A DNA stretch of 64,000 nt from Alitta virens (Eukaryota; Annelida; Polychaeta; Phyllodocida; Nereididae): the NCBI GenBank assembly GCA_932294295.1, contig OW028577.1:5341001-5405000 (forward strand), in the 5' to 3' direction. The notes under the pieces are model-generated. The model searched no databases, was not told where the DNA came from, and saw nothing but the letters and a program-made list of their open reading frames with translations. Made by a program: the position numbers and the translations under genes. Below, piece by piece: positions 1 through 10,265 of this stretch. How positions within the stretch are numbered: position 1 is the stretch's first letter; each line of letters begins with the position of its first letter.

Positions 1-989
1 CTGACAATTCGACATGCTTTGGCTTTCAGGCACTTAAAATTATTCAGATTGCTAATGGTCGGCTGTGATTTAAAAGTTCTGAGGGCTCTCTTACGGTTTT
101 TAATAGCCTCTCTTACTTCGTCATCAAACCAGGGTCTTGCACTACGTTTAGAATTATTTTTTGTCATCGGTATTGTTTTATTGGCTATATCAGTAATATC
201 ATCAGTAAAAACTTCAACCAGACTATTACAATTCCTATAATGTGACATGGTAATTGTTTCTAAGCAGTGGTTTTCGAAGGAGGTCCAATCTGCTTTATGC
301 AACTTCCATCGGGGTTGACCCATTTCTCTAGTACCTTCTACGTTTTGTAGGACAATGGGAAAGTGATCACTGCCGTGAGTGTCCTCTGATACTCTCCATT
401 CAAATTCCAGAAATAATGCTGGATCACATATACTAAGGTCTATTGATGAAAATGTTCCATGACCTGGGTGAAGATATGTGGGTGAACCATCATTGAACAC
501 GCAAAGGGTGTGGTCATTAAGAAAATCTTCAATGATTTTTCCTTTGTTGTTGATGGAAGTGCTTCCCCACATTTGGTTATGGCCATTAAAATCTCCTAGG
601 ATAAGACGCGGTTCAGGAAGTTGACTGTAAAGATTATGCAAATCACTGGCTGTAAGGTTAAGGGGTGGACGAATATATAAGGAACATAGAGTGAATGTTT
701 TATTCAGGTTCAGATGAACTGCTGTAGCCTGAAGGTTTGTGTTAAGAGCAATATGGGTATGAATGATTCCATTTTTAACTAAAATTGATGAGCTACCAGT
801 TGCTCTATCTTGGGCAATATTGCCATATGTATGATACATATGATAATTTCTCAGTTTTAAACTATTCGGGGGTTTCAGAAATGTTTCCTGTAGACAGAAC
901 ACACTAGGGTTTAAGTCTAAGACCATGCAACCTACTTCATCAAAGTTGGCTCTGAAACCACGACAGTTCCACTGAATGATACTGTCCAT
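1..989 (-). CDS. LINE ORF2, N-terminal endonuclease part (runs off the window)
   Basis: This is the start of the pol-like ORF2 of a jockey-like non-LTR retrotransposon. From an ATG at 989 the minus strand stays open to the window edge (about 329 codons). The protein opens with a WNCRG motif. It then shows the apurinic-type endonuclease signatures: a QETF metal-binding motif near residue 35, LGDFNG in the middle and GSDHFPI at the end of the domain, followed by a PWFDDEV linker typical of these elements. The domain nicks target DNA to prime reverse transcription. The reverse transcriptase would lie beyond position 1. ORF1 lies upstream at 1047-2480 and is broken, so the element is probably not autonomous although this part of ORF2 has no stop. 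Confidence 0.85.
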   Translation of the reverse strand, partial: MDSIIQWNCRGFRANFDEVGCMVLDLNPSVFCLQETFLKPPNSLKLRNYHMYHTYGNIAQDRATGSSSILVKNGIIHTHIALNTNLQATAVHLNLNKTFTLCSLYIRPPLNLTASDLHNLYSQLPEPRLILGDFNGHNQMWGSTSINNKGKIIEDFLNDHTLCVFNDGSPTYLHPGHGTFSSIDLSICDPALFLEFEWRVSEDTHGSDHFPIVLQNVEGTREMGQPRWKLHKADWTSFENHCLETITMSHYRNCNSLVEVFTDDITDIANKTIPMTKNNSKRSARPWFDDEVREAIKNRKRALRTFKSQPTISNLNNFKCLKAKACRIV

Positions 990-1046
990 GAATTAGTTGA
1001 AGAAATTTAATAACATCGTAGTGAAGGTAAGATTCAGTAAGAATAT

Positions 1047-2480
1047 TTATTTTCTCTTCAAATTTGCTGCCTCTTTTGGTGTTAATGTACTTTTTGGGGC
1101 CCCACCATGCCTAGATGGCGGTCTTATGATGCCCACTGCACTAGATTTTTCAAGTGCTTTTCTGTTGAGGGGGGATCTTTTGGGAACAATTGATATTTTA
1201 TCACTTGCCCCCTCCCGTTGAGGCCTAGGGATGGCGTTAGTTCCTGCCTCCTCTTCCATCAGCTGATGCATCTCTTCCGACTCATCGCCGGAAGGTGCAC
1301 CCTGTGAAGGGATACTATGCTGAGAAGTGGGAACCAATGTTGCTACGAGATGTCCTTTTTCGACATCTGTAGCATGCTGCTTCATTCTTGCCAGGTGATC
1401 GCCTGACTGTGAAGATTGAGAAGCAAAGATTTGGCCATTTTAGCGGCTCCTGCCGTGCCAAAGCAATTTTCTGAGAGCTTTGGCCAGCCTTGGAATATTT
1501 AAAATTAGGATCTAGGTCAATCCTTCGCCGGGCGATGATCTGGGTGAGGGAGATCTAGGTCCAGCTGTCTGAGACAGGACTGAGGCATAGCTTGCACCAG
1601 CAGCCTGTTCAGCTATACGGCGCGCTTGAGGAAAGGAGATATCCTTGGTCTTCCTAAGTTTCAGGACCTCTTTCTCAAGCTGCCACTTTGGACAGCCACG
1701 ATGATAGGCTGGCCCATCACCTCCACAATTCACACAGTAAGATGGTTTCGTACATGGTGAGTCATGGGAATGAATGTGTTCCCGTGACCCACAATTGGCA
1801 CAGGTTGCTTTGGCACGGCAGGAGCCGCTAAAATGGCCAAATCTTTGGCAGTTATAACATCATCTTGGGATGTAGGAACGTACCCTACACCACTCGAACC
1901 CAATGCTGACCTTGTCAGGCAAAACTGTGCCATCAAAGGTCAGTGTGAGTAGCTGTCGTGAATATCTGGAGGGCTGGCGATGAATGTTCCTCATCAGAGC
2001 AGAGACTGCTCTCGTGCGATGTTATAACGCCCTTGCAGGAGTTGAAAAACCGATGGGGCTCCACCTTAATAGGGGCACCCGCAAAGGCCTTCCACTCCAG
2101 CAATTTCAAAGACTGGTCTTTGTGTGCAACCTGCACCAGCAAGGAAGAATTCTTTTATCTCCTTGTATTTTCAATAAAGCCAACGTTTTCTTTCAAGGTC
2201 CTTCAAATTGTAATGGCTGAGAGACGGGAAAACCCATCATACAAGAAACTTGGGCCATGTCTGAGATAAAGAGTCATAATGAGAGCTTTGATTTGTATCA
2301 TCTGACGATGTACGCAAACTTTTACTAAGTCGGGAACCAGAAGCCAATTTTTCGACCTCAGCCTGGTTTACCGCTGAGGGACGCGCACCTTGTTCCCCTG
2401 TATGGTAGGGGACACACCCTCCTGTAACCTGGAGCAGCTTGGGCAATGCGCACTGCCCTTTTTTAGCCACTGGGGATCGA
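1047..2480 (-). pseudogene. LINE ORF1 (gag-like, zinc knuckles), broken
   Basis: This is the nucleic-acid-binding ORF1 that belongs with the ORF2 at 1-989. Read on the minus strand in shifting frames, it has a TWPKFLV segment near 2240, an APIKVEPHR segment near 2060 typical of the RNA-binding domain, and then three CCHC knuckles at about 1870-1690 (CYNCQRFGH, CANCGSREH, CVNCGGDG). These are followed by a KDISFPQARRIAE helix, and the C-terminal tail is at 1385-1047. A TGA stands directly before the first knuckle, another stop near 1512 ends the knuckle frame, and there are further frame changes, so it cannot be translated. A 43-base inverted copy of its own knuckle region is inserted at 1424-1466. 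Confidence 0.8.
1424..1847. repeat. Perfect 43-bp inverted repeat inside LINE ORF1
   Basis: Positions 1424-1466 are the exact reverse complement of 1805-1847, which is the first zinc-knuckle coding segment. The spacer is 338 bases. The match was counted by eye, with no mismatch. It looks like a short local inverted duplication and not a transposon end. Confidence 0.85.
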
Positions 2481-2499
2481 GGACTTCACCCCAAGTGTT

Positions 2500-3467
2500 T
2501 CCACCCTCGCCGCGTGGAGGCCCAGGACCTTCGAGGGCAACAATTCATACAGTGCAGTGACACATGGCAACCTTGTGATCAACCATGTGCTTGTAATCAT
2601 GTGTCAATTGCAATTCGTTTGACGAACTTGTAATCAGATTCAGATTCAGATATATTTATTTGACTTAAAGCTGGTATCAAAGAAAAAACAAATATTACAA
2701 TCATATTTATTATTATTTGCTTTAAGTAGGGTGACCCCTTTAAGACATCTTTGATGTCGCTACCAAGGGGCCACCCTAGTCTTAATAAAAAGAATGTCTT
2801 TCAAATGTCAATCCTGCGACCAGTGGCAAGGGACAGACACTCAGTGGTAGTCTTAAAAATAAAAGTTAATAAATATTTAATAAAAATTACAATGATTGAA
2901 TAAATGACAGTAAATCCATGACAGAGATGACAGAGATGGCCTTCTGTAATCTACATACATGTATACAATACATGTATTCTGTAATCGTAGCTTCCATACA
3001 AGCCTTATGTAATCGTGGCTTCAATAGGACACTTATGTAACTTTAAATACTTCTTCAAATACTCCTTTCATGTATATATAATTATTTTTATTTTTAATAT
3101 AATTCTTCTGTATTTTTTGCCATGAAACTGATGTTTTATAAACAATATTAAACAGTTTGTCTTCATTCATAAATATGATCCTGTGTTGTACTGTCATATA
3201 CAGAGCCTGAGAAATGCACAAAAATATAAGATATGATCCTTTTATTGGTGTATATTTAATTTTGTCCATCAAACTGGCAACATATATTTTTGGATTAGGT
3301 CTATATCAGTGTCTTTATACATCATCACCATGAAGGAAACCCAAAAATATTGGCAGGAGTTGTTGAGCCCTGTGTGCCCAGCAATGAAATGGTCTTGATT
3401 GCAATTAAACACTTTTGGGGTGGTCATTTCTGATTGGTCAAGGGTAGGAATAGCCTGAGCTTATTGG
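2500..3467. other. Intergenic stretch, possible retroelement 3' end
   Basis: I see no gene here. Positions 2500-2630 resemble the 5' leader of the neighbouring LINE on the minus strand. Near 2634-2665, read on the minus strand, an AAATAAATATAT stretch runs into a short ATCTGA-type tandem tail. That looks like the 3' end of another retroelement whose body would reach about 2900. A short inverted pair (AGGGTGACCCCTT and its near-complement) lies at about 2728 and 2770. The rest is AT-rich and featureless. Confidence 0.3.
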
Positions 3468-3495
3468 ATCCCTTCAGCTGAAGGGATATAAAAGG
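3468..3495 (+). promoter_or_regulatory. TATA box with adjoining 20-bp palindrome
   Basis: TATAAAAGG lies at 3487-3495, directly after a perfect 20-base palindrome at 3468-3487 centred on CAGCTG. Two ATTGG (reverse CCAAT) motifs lie within 60 bases upstream. With initiation about 30 bases downstream of the TATA box, the ATG at 3535 and not the one at 3499 would be the first in the transcript. That is why I start the following gene at 3535. Confidence 0.5.
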
Positions 3496-3534
3496 CAAAT
3501 GCCAGCTCCAACATATTATCCGTCTGCTGAAAAT

Positions 3535-6500
3535 ATGCCTAGAAAAGTCCGATTTCATCTCCACTCAGTGTGTGACAAGCGTGTCACTAGGAGCCACAAG
3601 GCCATTCGTGTGACCTGTGTGGATTGTGGTGTCACTTTCAGTGCCAAAACAGTAAGTGATTTCATGTTTTACTGTATTAAGATTAATGTGACAAAGGAGA
3701 TATTGATACATGACAATTAATAATAGACATTGTGATTTTAGACTTGTATTGTACATTTATGATTTGAAAAATTTAAATATGATTTGATAAAATGTGACAT
3801 ATTATTACTTTGTATTGTACATTTATGAATTGAAATTGAGATAAAATATTATTTGATAAAATTAGACATATTATGTTGACCAAGTTAGCCTGGAAAAAAA
3901 ACAATCTAAATATCACACTGTGTGTCAGTGCTTTAACTTCAAAGATGCTATTGTCAATTAATGTCAATATCTTTCCTTTCTTTTCAGGACTATCTTTGAA
4001 AGACTACCATGCTATCACAGCTGAAATCAACTGGATTTGCCCTACCTGTGAGCGGGCTAATGCCATGAGAGGTCATTCAAGACACTCCGTTGAATTGGTA
4101 AGTTGTATATCTTTAACTTTTTTTCTTAAAATATATACGCGAAATGTTATATGTTATATCTGTATAATATATGCAATACATAATTATTTGTGTGAAGGTA
4201 TTCACAAATTTTAAAATGTGTTGATTTCAGAGGCATTCCCTGCCTGGTTTGCCAAATCTTCTAAGTACTATGATAGGAGACGACCTCATCAGATGGGAAC
4301 TAGAGTTGTCTGCAGTCCCTATGGACATATCCATTCCTGCACCTGCTGTAAGTTATATTTATTGGAAAACTGTCAAATATGTTTCAACAACTTCACTCCA
4401 TTTAGTTGTAATTAATTGTTATAATACAACTTGACTGTCTTTCAGGTTCCGGAGTTGGTGCAACCCCCTGAGGAGATAGCAGAGACCACCGAGGAGGCAG
4501 TAGAGCCCATGATGGCAGACCTATCTATTGTGGCACCAGATGTTGTAAGTGAATAATTTACTCCAATAAATGGATTTCAAAGATTTAGCTTTTGCTGTGT
4601 ACACAAAATATTATTAATAAATTTTTTTTTTTGGGTATTTCCAGCTGGAAGAATCCAGTTTTAATGATACACTGCCACAACCAGAGCCACCTTCTAGAGA
4701 GACTCCTCAGTTCATTGTCATCGAGAAAGGGTCCCAGAGTGGTGCACCCTTACTTGTTGAGAAGGGAAGGTAAGCATAACATTACTACTCTTTTTTTTCT
4801 AACCCCCACTTAACTTCACAAATGTTACACTAATTGTGCCAGAATTAAAAAAAGATTTGGTCAAAATATATTATCTTATATGATCATAATTATATTAATT
4901 TTTTTAAACCTAGTCAAATATGTAATTATCGCATACTGTGGAATGGAATATTAAAGTACCTTTGTGCCAACCGTAGAAGTCTCCCAGGTGTTCAAAAAAA
5001 AAATAATACCCGTGGTAGCCGGCGGGTGACCCGTGGAAGACGGCGGGTGACCCGTGGAACCCGCCGAGGCATCCGTAGAACCCGCCGAGGCACCCATAGA
5101 ACCCACCGAGGCACCCGTGGAAGCCGGCGGGAACCCTTGGCAGCCGGCGGGTAACTCGACTGGTAACCCGTAGCACCCGGCGGGTGCTGCCCCGCCCCTT
5201 TTTGCTGCCAGAACCTGTCGCCAAACCGGCGGAAAGAGCTGTTACATAACCGTTACGTCACTCTACGGGTTCACTACGGCAAAAACGGCTCGTGTGACAG
5301 TGGCTTTAGATAACTTCACCACACTTAATGCAGCTCACACACATCCGTGTGAAGAAAACCTACTTGCAGCAGTGCAGATTGTGGCAGATGTCAAAGCTGC
5401 AGGCCTTGATGATGTAAGTTACATTAATAATTTTATATTCACTACTACTACTACTGTTAAAAAAATTGATAAAATTGAGATTTGTTCAGACAAGGTTTAC
5501 ATAATGATTTTTGGGTTGTTATTGCAGGTTTTTCGTCCATCAGCTGAAATTGTCACTCGACGTCTCGCCCAGGAAGAAGTGAGAGTAAACATCAAGGCTC
5601 CCGATCTTCTCCAGAGAGTTGTCAACCGCAAACGGGCAAATCAGCGACCACAGCAACCGAAAACATTAGATTTTGAGGTATATATTGTCCCTACTATCCA
5701 AGTACCATGAACATTATTTATTAAAGAAGTAATTTGAACATATATATGGAATATATATATGGAATCAATACCCAGAAGAGTTACATTAATTTCCATTCCT
5801 TTTTGCAGCTTAGGCATGATGTCATCCCTGAGGGATTCCTGAGGCATGATTGTTGAGTTGACGGAAAGCGGCACTTGATTTTTGCAAGTGAGGGACAGCT
5901 GAGCAAGCTTGCTCAAGGGAAGACTTGATAAGTTGTAATTCATGTTCAATTTATGATGTCGGGAAATTATCTATCCATGTCTATGCAGATTCGGTGGAGA
6001 TTCTAACTTTCGACTGCGTTTCAGGTACATGGATGGCACGTTTCAGTGTGCCAGGGCGCAGTTCGTACAACTGTACTCTATACACTGTTTTCTCCGGAGT
6101 GGGAAGTGTACGAAACAGCTCACCCTGGCCTTCATTTTGATGAGTAGTCGACGCAGGGTCGACTACGTTGAGGTCCTCCATAAGGTACTTTATAGATTGT
6201 TATTATTGTTATTATTTTGTTATATGGAAAGCTAAAAATTTATGAGTAGAACACTAGTGATTATGAATTGACAACTCCCTTTTTTCCAGATCAAGGATCT
6301 CTTTGAAGTTGACATTAAACTGCGTAAAATCGTCACAGATTTCGAGAAGGCCACGTGGAGGGCCTGTCATGAAGTCTTCCCTGAGGTTGACCTTGCAGGC
6401 TGTTACTTTCATTGGTCTCAGGCAGTGTGGAGAAAGGTAATGCATCATAATATAATATGTAATATAATTGGAAATGTATTTGCAGTATGTACATGTACAT

Positions 6501-7430
6501 ATATAGCCAACTGCTTTTTCATTTTGCAACCAACTGTATATGCCTAAATGATGAAATTATTAGATCCAACTGAACATATTCAATTATGTTTCAAAGACAA
6601 TAAAAAAAATTTTTTGTATACTTTAAGGTGCAGGAGCTGGGACTAGCTGTGGCATACCGCAATGACAGAGGAACTAACAAGTTGGTGCGACAGCTGCTGT
6701 GCCTGCCCCTCTTACCCCAAGAGGTGATTCTGACCAGCTTTGAACAGCTGAGTGAGAAGGCTGAGGGAGACGCCTTGGAAGAGCTTTTCAGGTATTCAAT
6801 TATTTGCTTCCGTCAACGTAATATTGTTTTTAAAGTCTCTAAATTTCGGTGAATTGCAGTATGTGTGTGTAAAAATTATACAGGTTCAGTTCATTAACAT
6901 TTGATAGTCTCTCTTGTATTAATGTGTAAATTACATGGAGATACACACATAAATACATTAATTCATTTCTCATCTTTTTCAGATATGTCAGGAAAAATTG
7001 GTTAAGGAATAAGGTGTTACCTCTTGGTGCGTTTACAAGCAGCCCATCCGCATGAATAACGACACCGAGGGATGGCACTTCTGTTTACACAGTGCCCTCA
7101 CCAAGAAAAGAAACATCAACCTCTATCAGCTGATAACAGTGCTTCACACAGAGACTGAGACAGTGCAGCTGCAGGTAAACTATCATTAAATCACAGATAT
7201 TATTAATTTAAGTATATACTTAAAATAAAAGATGTACAATAGGGAAAAGCAAAAATATACTTAATTGTGCATGTTATCAAATTCCTATAAATTTGATGAA
7301 CCAATAAAACCAAAATTGACCAAAAAACAAAAAAAGCCGGTCTTCCATTACCAAACAAAACTACATGCGATCTGGGACAAAGAAGATTTGACTGCACGGG
7401 AAGTCCTAAGAGTATTGGCAAACTTAGTCA
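3535..7430 (+). pseudogene. PHD-FLYWCH-MULE transposase gene, intron-rich copy 1, decayed
   Basis: This is a Mutator-like (MULE) transposase gene in about 13 exons: 3535-3655, 3988-4097, 4231-4347, 4446-4544, 4645-4769, about 5240-5413, 5528-5677, 5809-5927, 6025-6184, 6290-6436, 6628-6791, 6983-7174 and about 7280-7427. Most boundaries are good GT-AG sites in matching phase. Domain order is an N-terminal PHD-like finger, an acidic linker, the end of a FLYWCH finger (AHTHP) and then the MULE core. The core shows MDGTF and TDFEK (catalytic aspartates) and GCYFHWSQAV (C/H motif). Breaks: TGA at 5854 where CGA is likely ancestral, a GT to AT change in the donor at 5928, a frameshift near 7025, and loss of the third PHD ligand pair (FSAKT in place of HxxC). 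It is a pseudogene, either a former host-domesticated gene or an intron-bearing transposon. Confidence 0.75.
5008..5190. repeat. GC-rich 21-bp minisatellite inside the MULE copy 1 gene
   Basis: About seven units of 21 bases, each resembling ACCCGTGGAAGCCGGCGGGTG. Unit starts are at 5008, 5029, 5050, 5071, 5092 and 5113, and the last units are shortened. The period is seven codons, so long open frames on both strands here are artefacts of the repeat. It sits where the first half of the FLYWCH exon would be expected and is far more GC-rich than its surroundings. Confidence 0.85.
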
Positions 7431-7560
7431 TGTCGTCAAAAGGTCCCGTCGTCAATTGGTCCCGTCATCCTAAAAATAGTTAAGCCGTCCAAAGGCCTAG
7501 TAAAGTCGTCAAAAGGCCTGGTAAAGTCGTCAATATGTAGTAAAGTCGTCAAAAATAAAA
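7428..7560 (+). repeat. Left end: phased GTCGTC repeat array
   Basis: Seven GTCGTC-like cores (GTCGTC, GTCATC or GCCGTC) spaced 16 to 21 bases apart, each followed by a short A/T-rich piece and often by GGTCCC or GGCCTAGTAAA. The matching array lies inverted at 10085-10262, consistent with subterminal repeats that a MULE transposase would bind. Confidence 0.6.
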
Positions 7561-7751
7561 ATACCTAACACTGTGATTAATTAATTGCAATGTTATTAAT
7601 TGTACTTGACACTTGAAACCTATGCCTAGAACACCTCAACAAGGCATGTGACACTTCACAACTCTACCTAGAACACCTCAACATGGCAGGTGACTTAATT
7701 GTAATTATCAAAAATTATCAAAGGGGATGGATTAATAAACAATAAAGCAAA

Positions 7752-8290
7752 ATATACTAGCACGAGGATCTTGCAATTATATTTTGGTTAAAATTGGTTA
7801 AAATCTCTATGATTTTGATATCATATTATATAATTTTCTTACAGAATTCTGCAAATGAGAGCAGTTTTGTAGCACCAGCCTATTCGACTATGGTGTCAGA
7901 ATCTCCAGACATTTCACTTGAGAGTCTTGCGATAAATGCTACATACATTCAGACTGGTAAACGGAATGCAACACCCCCCAGATTTTCGCCTATGGTGGTC
8001 CCCACTCGGAATCATGACTCACCAGCTAACTTCAATGTAGTTCTTGGGGATTCCTTCATGGTGAGTCAAATTATTTGTGAAATATATACTAGCACGAGGA
8101 TCTTGCAATTATATTTTGGTTAAAATCTCTATGATTTTGATATATTATATAATTTTCTTACAGAATTCTGCGAATGAGAGCAGTTTTGTACCACCAGCCT
8201 ATTCGACTATGTCGTCAGATTCTCCAGACATTTCACTTGAGAGTCCTGCGATAAATGCTACATACATTCGGACTGGTAAACGGAATGCCA
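7752..8290 (+). repeat. Tandem duplication of an exon with its upstream intron
   Basis: The sequence beginning at 7755 (TACTAGCACGAGG) recurs at 8087, an offset of 332 bases. The acceptor and the following exon recur at 7845 and 8164, an offset of 319, because the first copy has a short extra repeat in its intron. The exon copies share the residues ESSFV, PAYSTM, SPDISLES and TGKRNAT with a few substitutions. Confidence 0.85.
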
Positions 8291-9536
8291 CAGCATCTAC
8301 AGTAAACCATACCATTGCAGACATTGACTTACCTGGAATTGGCATGCAAGTTACCTAAATATGCTACCATTTACATTGACTTTAAAATAATGCTTTTATG
8401 TTGTTATAGTGAAATTGATTTAACATATGTATAAAATAAAGAGAAAGTAGGCATTTAAATTGATAGGATGCCATGATAAAGGAAAGACAAACTGACCCAC
8501 ACTGCATCCTGCCATCGCATGCTCGTATGCAAAGGAATTTCAACCGGGCACACCAGGGAAATGCTCCTCGTCAACCAAAGACTCTTGAATTCGGTCTGAG
8601 AGAGGAGCATGTCCCTGATAACTTTCTGTTAAAGGACATCCAATGTAATGGCACCCGACACTTGGTGTTTGCTACTAGGCAGCAACTAAACACCCTGAGC
8701 AGAGCCAGACATTGGTTTGTGGATGCCACGTTCAAAGTAGTAGAACAGCCGTTCAAGCAGCTTTTCAGCGTGCACGCTTTTCTGCAATCGGACAACTGCG
8801 CGAAGCAACAGCCACTGGCCTTCGCAATCATGAGTCGCAAGACAACCCGTGACTACCAAGCAGTGCTCCAGACCTTGGTGGATAATCTTCCGGCGTCTCC
8901 TGCAGTGGAATCGGTCACGTGTGACTTCGAGGCAGCCATATGGTCTGCTGTCCGTGGAGCGCTTCCCCAATCTAGGCTTCGTGGTTGTGGTTTCACAAGC
9001 GGTGGAAAGACAGATTGCCCAGCATGGTCTGATAGTGGCATATAAAGAGAGCACTGGCCCCATTCGAAATGTGCTTCGTCAGCTTCTCAATCTTCCTTAT
9101 TTGCCATCAAACCTAATCGAAGAAGCCTTTAACAGATTAGAGGACAAGGCTTCTACTCTGTCTGACGCAAGAATACTTGATTTGTTTGACTATGTGAAAA
9201 CAAACTGGATTAACTCTAGTATATGACCAATTGAGTCCTGGTGTTTACACAACAGAGAAATTAGAACAAACAACGACGTGGAGGGTTGGCATAGTGGCCT
9301 AAACTCGCGACTATCCTCCAAGCTGACCATATACGATATACCAGCTGATGGCAGCCCTCCATAGGGAAGCCAGCCTCCTCGACATCAGGAGAAATCTTGT
9401 ACTGGATCACAAATTGTCCAGGAGACAAAACCACTTCGCCAGAGCAAGAGACCAAGAACTTCTGGGTGCCTGGCAGGACTTTGAGGAGGGAGAAATTTAC
9501 ATTGAACAGCTCTTACGCAGAATTTCCAAGATCTAA
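7845..9536 (+). pseudogene. MULE transposase gene, copy 2, catalytic part in one exon, decayed
   Basis: This is a paralogue of the 3535-7430 gene. Two duplicated upstream exons (7845-8070 with a good donor, and 8164-8358) are followed by one long exon from about 8473. That exon carries the MULE core: VDATF and CDFEAA hold the catalytic aspartates, and RGCGF starts the C/H motif. Six introns present in copy 1 are absent here. Breaks relative to copy 1: an 8-base deletion after 8994 that removes the histidine of the C/H motif and shifts frame, TGA at 9224-9226 where tryptophan is expected, and a 7-base tandem duplication near 9330 that shifts frame again. No PHD or FLYWCH coding sequence was recognised. 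It cannot make an active transposase. Confidence 0.75.
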
Positions 9537-10084
9537 ATTTATCTGCCAATGTCAAGATTTAAATTTGTCTGTAATGTCATCACAAATGTATATATTCCTT
9601 TAGTAAATATGATATATTACTTTATATATTTATGTTTATAATATTTATGACTAATTAGATTGTAATATACAGAGCAATGATATAATTACAATAATTACCA
9701 CTTTCCACAATAAAGAAAATCTGATGGTATGTAGCTACAATTTTTGTTTGTTTATAATAAAATAAAATTAACACTCGATGGCACCACATGTCGCCAGTAG
9801 CGTCACCTAGTGTTAAGTTGCAACAGCTATCTGTTGTTCGCTGGGTCGCTGCATCTAGCTGACGCAGTACGCAGGTAGGGGCTGCCATTAACCAGGAGGG
9901 ATTCCTCCCGGTAGCATGCGCGCGCATCCTAGGCTTTAACATTGAAAATGCGTGGACCGGAACGTGATCCCCAGTCTAAAAATAGCACAGCCAATCAGAA
10001 AATTCAGTGCTTGGCCAATCAGCCATAGGAGATGAACAGCACCGACCTGCCTATCGCGTTAACGCTTAGGCAGTTCCCAGCCAA

Positions 10085-10262
10085 CTATCTGTTGTTGACC
10101 AATTAACCAGGATAACCAGGATTATTGTCGACTTGACTAATTTTGACGAGTTAACCAACATTTTTGACGAGTGAACCAGCTCTTTAGACGGGTCAATTTT
10201 TGGACGACTCGACCAATTGATGACATTCACCTTAGATGACAGGACCAACAATCTTAACATAT
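10085..10262 (-). repeat. Right end: phased GTCGTC repeat array, inverted
   Basis: Read on the minus strand, cores of GTCATC, GTCGTC, GTCTAA, GTCAAA and GTCGAC recur every 15 to 21 bases. They include TTGGTCCTGTCATC, which closely matches the left end array. The orientation is opposite to the array at 7428-7560. Confidence 0.55.
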
Positions 10263-10265
10263 CCA

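Larger units (their letters stand above)
7427..10265 (+). mobile_element. Candidate MULE element with inverted phased-repeat ends
   Basis: About 2.8 kb bounded by two arrays of a GTCGTC-containing repeat in opposite orientation: about 7428-7560 on the plus strand and about 10085-10262 on the minus strand. The second transposase copy (7845-9536) lies between them. Both ends share a TTGGTCC-GTCATC segment. The left end abuts the last exon of copy 1, so this element may have inserted into it. I could not recognise a 9-bp target duplication. Positions 9541-10084 hold no gene; AATAAA at 9709-9714 is a possible polyadenylation signal. Confidence 0.5.

Noticed and set aside
4910..5224. 104-codon minus-strand frame with Gly/Phe/Tyr repeats
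   Set aside because: The repeats reflect the 21-bp minisatellite; nothing else supports a gene.
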